DNA of 64,000 nucleotides. It comes from an uncultured Phaeodactylibacter sp. GTDB taxonomy: Bacteria; Bacteroidota; Bacteroidia; Chitinophagales; Saprospiraceae. The DNA lies in NCBI GenBank assembly GCA_913057245.1, contig CAJXNH010000011.1, positions 1 through 64,000 on the forward strand. Reading direction: 5' to 3'. This document shows positions 58,673-64,000 of this stretch, piece by piece. The notes beneath the pieces are model-generated. The model did no database searches, was not told the origin of the DNA, and saw nothing but the letters and a program-made list of their open reading frames with translations. A program made the position numbers and the translations under genes. Position 1 is the first letter of the stretch; each line of letters starts with the position of its first letter.

Positions 58673-59866
58673 TTATTTTAAGCTTGTGCTGACGGGTTTA
58701 GGCTCCTTTTGAGGCGGAAGTAAAAGCCACAGTCTGCCGTAGGATTTAAGGTTGTTGGCCTCTTGTTCAGCCTCATCTCCAATACCGGTGTAAAAGTCGA
58801 CATGCCCGGGGCCTCGGATAGCCCCGCCTACATCCTGTGCGATAAGGAGGCGGTAGTCATGCCCGATTACACGTTGTTTGCGGTTGTCAAAGATGGGGAA
58901 GGCGGCAAGCAGGCAACTGCCCAGTGGAATATATCTGCGGTCTACCGCAATAGAATATCCGGGCGTCAAAGGCACATTCCCGGCTCCGGAGGGTTCGGTT
59001 TGCTGGCGGATAAAGAAGGTATAGGAAGGATTTTGGAAAAGGATGGTATCTGTGAGCGCCGGATTTTGAAGAAGAAATTTGCGAATACCACGAATGGAGA
59101 GGTCTGCAATATTAAGGTCTGCCCGGTCTTGAATATATTTTTCAATACTTAAATACGGATGGCGGTTACTGCCGTTGTAGGAAAAAAGCTCCTGGCTGCC
59201 ATCGGGGTATTCCACAAACCCGGACCCCTGTACCTGCATATAGTACAAGTCAACTTTGTTAGCTGCATAGGCAAGCTCGAGCCCCATACTGTCCAGAACG
59301 CCTTCCCCTTCGATCTTGGCTCGGGTAGGCAAGGCGCCTTCCCAGTCAAGGGGACGGCTGTAAATCGGATATTTGAATGGGCCTGAAGGTTCCCGGGATA
59401 CTTTGATGACAGGTGTAAAGTACCCTGTAAACTGCACATTCCCGCGTTGGTCCCGTCCCCAAATTTGGTGGGCATTAAGGTATTTTGCTAAGCCAAAAGG
59501 TTGTGCGTGCTGCCAGGCGGCAAGCATTTCGGTGACCTCACGGAGTGCTTTGTGCCGTATTCTTAGGTTTCCGACCTGATAATTGCTCCTGCTTCGGGCA
59601 AGGTCCAACAGTTTAAGGTTGTACTGCAGTGCTTCTACTGCTGTGCCATCAATAATTGGCAGGGTGAGGGAATCCAGAGGGGTCGGGGTGTAAATATCCT
59701 GCTGTTTGGGTTGGCCCTGTACCCTTCCATAGCGATCAATTTTCAGCTTTTTGGGCGCTGGGCGGTCATCAGGCATATCAACCGGTAATTGCCCGGACTC
59801 CGGAGCTGGCTCACAGCCGGCGAGGGCAGTGAGCGCCAGGCAAATAAGGGCCGTGCGTATTTTCAT
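58673..59866 (-). CDS. mltA: Membrane-bound lytic murein transglycosylase A
   Basis: The protein has 397 residues with lipobox ALAGC (Cys18). The MltA domain includes QFTGYFTPVIKVSREPSG, DLYYMQVQGSGFVEYPDG and NPSYTFFIRQ. The C-terminal 3D domain carries the catalytic Asp in AQDVGGAIRGPGHVDFYTG. It cleaves peptidoglycan with formation of anhydro-muropeptides at the outer membrane's inner face. Confidence 0.93.
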   Translation of the reverse strand: MKIRTALICLALTALAGCEPAPESGQLPVDMPDDRPAPKKLKIDRYGRVQGQPKQQDIYTPTPLDSLTLPIIDGTAVEALQYNLKLLDLARSRSNYQVGNLRIRHKALREVTEMLAAWQHAQPFGLAKYLNAHQIWGRDQRGNVQFTGYFTPVIKVSREPSGPFKYPIYSRPLDWEGALPTRAKIEGEGVLDSMGLELAYAANKVDLYYMQVQGSGFVEYPDGSQELFSYNGSNRHPYLSIEKYIQDRADLNIADLSIRGIRKFLLQNPALTDTILFQNPSYTFFIRQQTEPSGAGNVPLTPGYSIAVDRRYIPLGSCLLAAFPIFDNRKQRVIGHDYRLLIAQDVGGAIRGPGHVDFYTGIGDEAEQEANNLKSYGRLWLLLPPQKEPKPVSTSLK

Positions 59867-59894
59867 GAAGCGGTAGGTTGATGCCTACCAACAA

Positions 59895-60788
59895 TTATAC
59901 TATAAAATTCATGGACTTCCAAAGGGCTTTTGGGCGGTGATGAGCCCGTAGTACCATAGCCCCTGTCGTAATGCCTGAAACTGACGGATTACTGCCTACA
60001 ATATTATTGTGTTGTGCCCGGGTGCGGATGCCCAAGGGGTAGAGCAGGTAGTTAGCCCATAGCCATCGGCGGGATATTTGATAGAGGTTTTTGAGCGAAA
60101 TAAAGGCATAGCGGGTATAGTCCTGTATTTGAACGTTGCTAAAGGCGGCGTTTTCCAGATGAGCCTGATGCTCTCTTGTCGTGTCAAGATCAGGGATAGC
60201 CCAGCGGTTGACCCAATCCAGGAGCAATTGTTCCTCGGCTTTGGGGTACGGTCGTTGGTAGCGGATATACTCAGCGATGACGATTCGCCCTCCGGGTTTC
60301 AGCAGCCGGGAGGCTTCGCGGTAGAAAGCGGCCTTGTCCTCCGCGTGGCAAAGGCTTTCGCAGGCCCAGATAACATTTATACTGTTGTCTTCCAGTGGGA
60401 CTTTGCAGTAGTCGCCTTCAATAAACTGGCAAAGGTGGGTGAGCTTCCGTTGGGAAGCCTGTTTTTCAGCGGCCGCCACCTGCGTTGCCACGGGTGTAAT
60501 GCCGGTTACACGGACAGATTTTTGGGCAGCCAGCCACAGACTGCTGCCTCCATTGCCACAACCGGCATCAAGTACATGCTGACCAGGCTCAATCCTGCTT
60601 CGTGCTGCCATGATTTGGTTGGTATTCAGCAGCGCCTGATCGTGTGTCCGGTGGTTGCGGTCATAAAAGCCGAAGTGGACGGCCTGATTCTCTTCATTGA
60701 GCCAGGCAACTTTATAGTCAAACCGGGTTTCATCGTAATACCGGGTGATATCGTGAAAATGGGCAGTTGGCGGGGAAGTGGTGGGCAT
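59895..60788 (-). CDS. SAM-dependent methyltransferase (class I)
   Basis: The protein has 297 residues. The SAM-binding motif I is HVLDAGCGNGGSSLWLA, with the post-motif stretch INVIWACESLCHAEDKAAFY and RLLKPGGRIVIAEYIRY. The layout resembles small-molecule methyltransferases of the tocopherol/sterol/cyclopropane-lipid group. The substrate cannot be told. It stands between mltA and the SQR gene. Confidence 0.88.
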   Translation of the reverse strand: MPTTSPPTAHFHDITRYYDETRFDYKVAWLNEENQAVHFGFYDRNHRTHDQALLNTNQIMAARSRIEPGQHVLDAGCGNGGSSLWLAAQKSVRVTGITPVATQVAAAEKQASQRKLTHLCQFIEGDYCKVPLEDNSINVIWACESLCHAEDKAAFYREASRLLKPGGRIVIAEYIRYQRPYPKAEEQLLLDWVNRWAIPDLDTTREHQAHLENAAFSNVQIQDYTRYAFISLKNLYQISRRWLWANYLLYPLGIRTRAQHNNIVGSNPSVSGITTGAMVLRAHHRPKALWKSMNFIV

Positions 60789-60842
60789 GAACTCCTTGGT
60801 CTGTTTCTACCGGCAAAATAGGGAATTTTTGAGGATCGCTAT

Positions 60843-60881
60843 GAAAAGAGCGCAACCCCGCCAACCATTCGGCTGACGGGG
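60843..60881 (-). terminator. Probable terminator after the SQR gene
   Basis: CCCCG and CGGGG arms with an inner GCC/GGC pair form an imperfect hairpin. On the minus strand it is followed by a short T-run (CTCTTTT). Confidence 0.45.
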
Positions 60882-60909
60882 CTGCTATAAGTAGAACAAT
60901 GAGTCTGTG

Positions 60910-62172
60910 CTATGCTCTGCCTTTCAGCATCATATTCCAGTACATGAATGGCAGGCCGTATTTCTTGAGCACCCACATAGGGTAAAGCTCTTTTGAAGTG
61001 TCGAAGAACTTGGACAGCATCGGGTCGCTATCCCGTTCACCATCGTAGTTGAACTCTGCAAGCACCATTTTGCCGTAACCGGTCACCAGTGGGCAGGAGG
61101 AGTAGCCCTGATAATCGTTGTTTAGTTTGCCGTCATTGGCGATGGCATGGAAAAGGTTCTCCACTACGACAGGAGCTTGTTTGCGTACAGCGGCACCAGT
61201 CTTGGCGGTTGGCAGAGCAGCTGCATCACCCAGTGCATAAACATTCTGATATCGCTTGTGCTTAAGGGTATTGATGTCCACTTCAATCCAGCCTTTGGTG
61301 GGGCCATCCTGTACAGCGAGTTGAGATTGCTGTATGAAATCAGGAGCGGCCTGAGGTGGGGCCAGGTGGAGCATGTCAAATTCCATCATAGCGGTACCTT
61401 CCACGATTTCTTCCTTTTTAGTATCGCGGTAGTTGTAGCAGACTGCAGAAATCTTGTCGTATTCCTTGACGATGTCAAAGTACACCCGTTTGTTCTCCCC
61501 GTCAATTTTCTTGATCCGGTGGAAGAAGCGTAGTTGGAGCCCCTTGCGGTCAACGACTTTCATCAGCGTAGACTTGAAAGGTTCCACACCGAAGATGACG
61601 CTACCGGGCGTGATAAACAGGATGTCTGATTTTTCGCGAACGCCCTGTTTTCGCCAGTAATCATCGGCCAGGTACATGATTTTCTGTGGAGCACCACCGC
61701 ATTTGATGGGCGTGGCAGGTTGGGTGAAAACAGCGTTGCCCCCTTTAAACTCCTGAAGGACCTCCCAGGTATAATCGGGGTCTACATAATTGCTGCAGAC
61801 CTGATTTTTATTCATGGTTTCTTCCAGTCCTTCAATCTGCTTATAGTCGTATTTGACGCCGGGGCAGGCTACCAGGTAGTCGTAGAATACTTTGGTGCCG
61901 TCTCTGAGCACCACTTCATTATTGTCCGGATTGACAGACTCTACATATTCCTGAATCCACTGCGCACCTTTGGGGATAAGGTCACCCATATTGCGCTCCG
62001 TATCCTTGTAATTGAAAGTGCCGGCACCTACCAGCGTCCATGCGGGCTGGTAATAGTGCTTTGATGCCGGGTCAATGATGGCGATATCCAGGTTCTTGTC
62101 TTTGAGGAGGAGTTGAGCCGCAACGGTGATACCAGCCGTACCAGCTCCAATAATCACTATTTGATGTTTCAT
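60910..62172 (-). CDS. Sulfide:quinone oxidoreductase family flavoprotein
   Basis: The protein has 420 residues. The FAD site is IIGAGTAGITVAA at the N-terminus and NVYALGDAAALPTAKTGAA near 310-328. Three cysteines stand at SQR-like positions: C126 (NQVCSNYVD), C158 (PIKCGGAPQK) and C360 (YSSCPLVTGYGK). It would oxidise sulfide to polysulfide or sulfur and pass electrons to quinone at the membrane. Membrane association is through the amphipathic C-terminus (FMYWNMMLKGRA). Confidence 0.88.
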   Translation of the reverse strand: MKHQIVIIGAGTAGITVAAQLLLKDKNLDIAIIDPASKHYYQPAWTLVGAGTFNYKDTERNMGDLIPKGAQWIQEYVESVNPDNNEVVLRDGTKVFYDYLVACPGVKYDYKQIEGLEETMNKNQVCSNYVDPDYTWEVLQEFKGGNAVFTQPATPIKCGGAPQKIMYLADDYWRKQGVREKSDILFITPGSVIFGVEPFKSTLMKVVDRKGLQLRFFHRIKKIDGENKRVYFDIVKEYDKISAVCYNYRDTKKEEIVEGTAMMEFDMLHLAPPQAAPDFIQQSQLAVQDGPTKGWIEVDINTLKHKRYQNVYALGDAAALPTAKTGAAVRKQAPVVVENLFHAIANDGKLNNDYQGYSSCPLVTGYGKMVLAEFNYDGERDSDPMLSKFFDTSKELYPMWVLKKYGLPFMYWNMMLKGRA

Positions 62173-62292
62173 GTGAATTGGCTTTAATAATGTTTGGTAA
62201 AGTAAAGGCTAATCCCCCTTTTCTTTTGTGTATTGAATCACAAAAGGAACTGATAAAAATCATCAAATGTATTTATAATTATCACTAAAGCT

Positions 62293-62869
62293 TCAAAACG
62301 CGATACCGGCCTGGAAGTCGGACCTCAGGCTAAAGCCAGAGCCCAACATAGGGCCTACCTGATAGCCAACTATAGCCCCGTTTGAATAAACGGCGCTGAA
62401 AACCCCAAACCGGGGTTGCGAACGTGCTAAGTTCTGATTGCTGCAATGCGCTATCGTAAAGCACAGACTGGCTAAGCCGAAGAGCAAGGTAGTTAGCTGA
62501 AAGGTTGTTAGCGGATTTGCCCTGTGCGATTCGCTTTTTGAGGTTGTAGTAAAAGCGGGGTTCTAGAGCCCATTCCAGCAGCGTTTGCCCATGCTCACCT
62601 ATATAGCTGTAATCTGCCGTGAAGTCGGCTTGTAGAGATACCGGTGACTGCCCTAATTTTTGCTCATAGGCTATACCTATCCCCGCATTAAAAAAGGTGG
62701 AGCCATGGTTGCCGATATTGGGTATCGCCCGGGCCAGATTGATTTTAAACAGGCTGTTTTCTTGTGTATGGCAAAGCATAACATCACACTGCTGCCCGTC
62801 TTCAGGGGCACCAGGGCCAAATGCTACGCCATAGGTAATGTTGGTGGGGTGGTAATTTGAGGGCTCCAA
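62293..62869 (-). pseudogene. Outer-membrane protein paralogue lacking its 5' end, with a frameshift
   Basis: From ITYGVAFGPG it aligns with the next gene upstream (62824-63591): SLFKINLAR vs HLFKIGLFN, YEQKLGQ in both, LEPRFYYNLKKRI vs LEPRYYLGMKHKI, and GFQRRLFKRGY vs GIQRRILKYGY. No signal peptide or proper start is present. After KRGY the frame changes and a second frame carries VGYQVGPMLGSGFSLRSDF ending QAGIAF. The two lesions (missing 5' end and frameshift near 62366) make it a pseudogene or half of a recombined tandem pair. Confidence 0.65.
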
Positions 62870-63591
62870 CTGGTTTCTGCCGCGGGCACGAGTAGGTTCT
62901 CGCCAGTACGACTGTAAGAAATAATTTGCTGATGAATGGCGCCAATGCCTAACTGAAAGTCCAGATAGCCATATTTAAGGATGCGTCTTTGAATACCGAA
63001 TACAAAATTGGCTTCAAAGCCATCCTGGTTAGGCCAGGCATTATTGGAAAACCAAGTGCTAATGTCTCCAGCTTTATAATTGTCCTCCAGCCCCTGCACC
63101 CCGAAGTAGCGCACTGCAAACCCTATATATTGTCCGGAAAGGTTATCTGCCTGCAGGCCTTTTTCAATTTTATGCTTCATGCCCAAGTAATAGCGTGGTT
63201 CCAGGCTTATTCCAATTTGGTTAAACCTGAAATCATCCGAATTGATAGTGTTCCCTTCACCAAAGTCGAGGGTAATTAAACTTTCAAGAGCAAAGTCTAA
63301 GCTGGCATTTATAGAAAAAGCTTGCCCCAGCTTCTGTTCATAGTCCACTCTTAGCGTTCGCCCCTGGTCGATATTCAACCCTTGGGCACTGCGGTTATTG
63401 GAAGGATTGAACAGGCCGATTTTGAATAGATGAGGGGTGGGGACCTGTTTCATAAAGACGTAATCGCTGGCATCAGCAAAGGTCGGGGGCTCAAAGGGCT
63501 CCCGGGTGACCTGATGGATAGTGGTATCTTTTTGCGATAAGGTTTGTGCAATGGTCAAAAGTACAAAGCTAAGAGTTAATAGGTGCTTCAT
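62824..63591 (-). CDS. Outer-membrane beta-barrel protein, C-terminus possibly lost by fusion
   Basis: The ORF has 255 codons with signal peptide HLLTLSFVLLTIAQTLSQ. Barrel-like strands are LRVDYEQKLGQAFSINASLD, ISLEPRYYLGMKHKIEKGL and GFEANFVFGIQRRILKYG. The final residues (PQITTPPTLPMA) are low in barrel character. They overlap, in another frame, the start of the damaged paralogue, so the true C-terminal strand may have been removed by a deletion between the tandem copies. Function unknown. Confidence 0.65.
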   Translation of the reverse strand: MKHLLTLSFVLLTIAQTLSQKDTTIHQVTREPFEPPTFADASDYVFMKQVPTPHLFKIGLFNPSNNRSAQGLNIDQGRTLRVDYEQKLGQAFSINASLDFALESLITLDFGEGNTINSDDFRFNQIGISLEPRYYLGMKHKIEKGLQADNLSGQYIGFAVRYFGVQGLEDNYKAGDISTWFSNNAWPNQDGFEANFVFGIQRRILKYGYLDFQLGIGAIHQQIISYSRTGENLLVPAAETSWSPQITTPPTLPMA

Positions 63592-63631
63592 TTTGTATAG
63601 GTTTAGGGCCTAAATTAGGTTGCGTTGAGGA

Positions 63632-64000
63632 TCAGCGGCGTTGATCCGGCTTTTCTTTCTCAAGATAGATATCCCCGAAAGTCACCGAGATCGTTACATT
63701 GGGGTAGTACTCTGCCCGGGGCTGGAATTCAACCTTTTTGATCTCATCGGTATTCTTTAGGAATTCCATTTTGAGGTTGCTGGGAAAGTAAATACTGCCA
63801 TGTTGTGCAGTAAGGGTATATCCGTAGTCCAGCAGTCTGGAGTCGAATAGGAAAATATCGCTTTTCGTACCGGTAATATTGAGGTCTAATAACCCTGCTG
63901 CCGCTGAAAGGATGCGCACATCCCCGTAGCTGGCTTCAATGCTGTAACGGCCTTTAATCTCCTCGAGCGTTACATTCGAGCGCCGGGCATTGATGGTTAC
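63632..64000 (-). CDS. DUF4097-like protein, C-terminal part (cut by window edge)
   Basis: The frame is open to the right edge, leaving 122 visible residues. Repeating short beta rungs (NVTLEEIKGRYSIEASYGDV, LLDLNITGTKSDIFLFDSR, FPSNLKMEF) and the final YPNVTISVTFGDIYLEKEKP are typical of DUF4097-type, adhesin-like beta-helix proteins. A GTG at 63919 could act as a start, but the coding pattern clearly extends past it. Confidence 0.6.
   Translation of the reverse strand, partial: VTINARRSNVTLEEIKGRYSIEASYGDVRILSAAAGLLDLNITGTKSDIFLFDSRLLDYGYTLTAQHGSIYFPSNLKMEFLKNTDEIKKVEFQPRAEYYPNVTISVTFGDIYLEKEKPDQRR

Overview
The window looks like a chromosomal segment of a Bacteroidota bacterium. Supporting signs are a C-terminal type IX secretion (T9SS) sorting domain, Bacteroidota-type promoters (TTG, 19-21 bp, TAnnTTTG), DUF4249 and DUF4159 proteins, paired M16 peptidases and many lipoproteins. 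The enzyme content (several S1 sulfatases with GH2, GH16, GH28, GH43, GH92 and GH105 modules and a haloperoxidase-like protein) suggests a marine, algal-polysaccharide lifestyle, perhaps Saprospiria-like. That placement is inference.

Layout. 0-1.6 kb: two tandem paralogues of an outer-membrane beta-barrel-like protein, the first cut by the window edge. 1.7-8.7 kb: a beta-helix gene and a GH43 gene that meet head to head with both 5' ends missing, then an intact GH2-GH16 pair. 8.7-15.8 kb: a minus-strand five-gene operon (sulfatase, GH28, sulfatase, T9SS cargo protein, PhoD-like/CBM chimera). 16.1-18.4 kb: a Tat-exported Gfo/Idh/MocA oxidoreductase with a DUF1080 (3-keto-glycoside hydrolase family) lipoprotein. 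18.8-22.1 kb: a lipoprotein/TPR pair, a vanadium-haloperoxidase/PAP2-like enzyme, and a small GxxExxY gene bracketed by inverted repeats. 22.1-31.3 kb: a second minus-strand catabolic operon (sulfatase-GH43 fusion, sulfatase remnant, GH63-like remnant, sulfatase-GH92-GH105 fusion). 31.5-64 kb: mostly ordinary, largely intact genes: M16 pair, asparaginase, two CotH proteins, galactokinase, PLP decarboxylase, aldo/keto reductase, patatin, mltG, panB, pgm, two tRNA-Leu, rseP, rsmE, mltA, sulfide:quinone oxidoreductase. A damaged outer-membrane protein pair and a DUF4097-like gene lie at the right edge.

Main observation: about half of the glycan-degradation genes between 1.6 and 31.3 kb are broken, by in-frame stops (TAG, TAG, TAA), single-base shifts in homopolymers, and large deletions that fuse or gut genes. 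The housekeeping genes from 31 to 62 kb look intact. No SusC/SusD pair and no recognisable polysaccharide lyase is seen. The locus therefore reads as a sulfated-glycan utilisation region undergoing decay, unless some junctions are assembly artefacts. Two multimodular fusions (S1-CBM-GH43, intact; S1-GH92-GH105, broken) and the inverted-repeat GxxExxY element are the most unusual pieces of biology.
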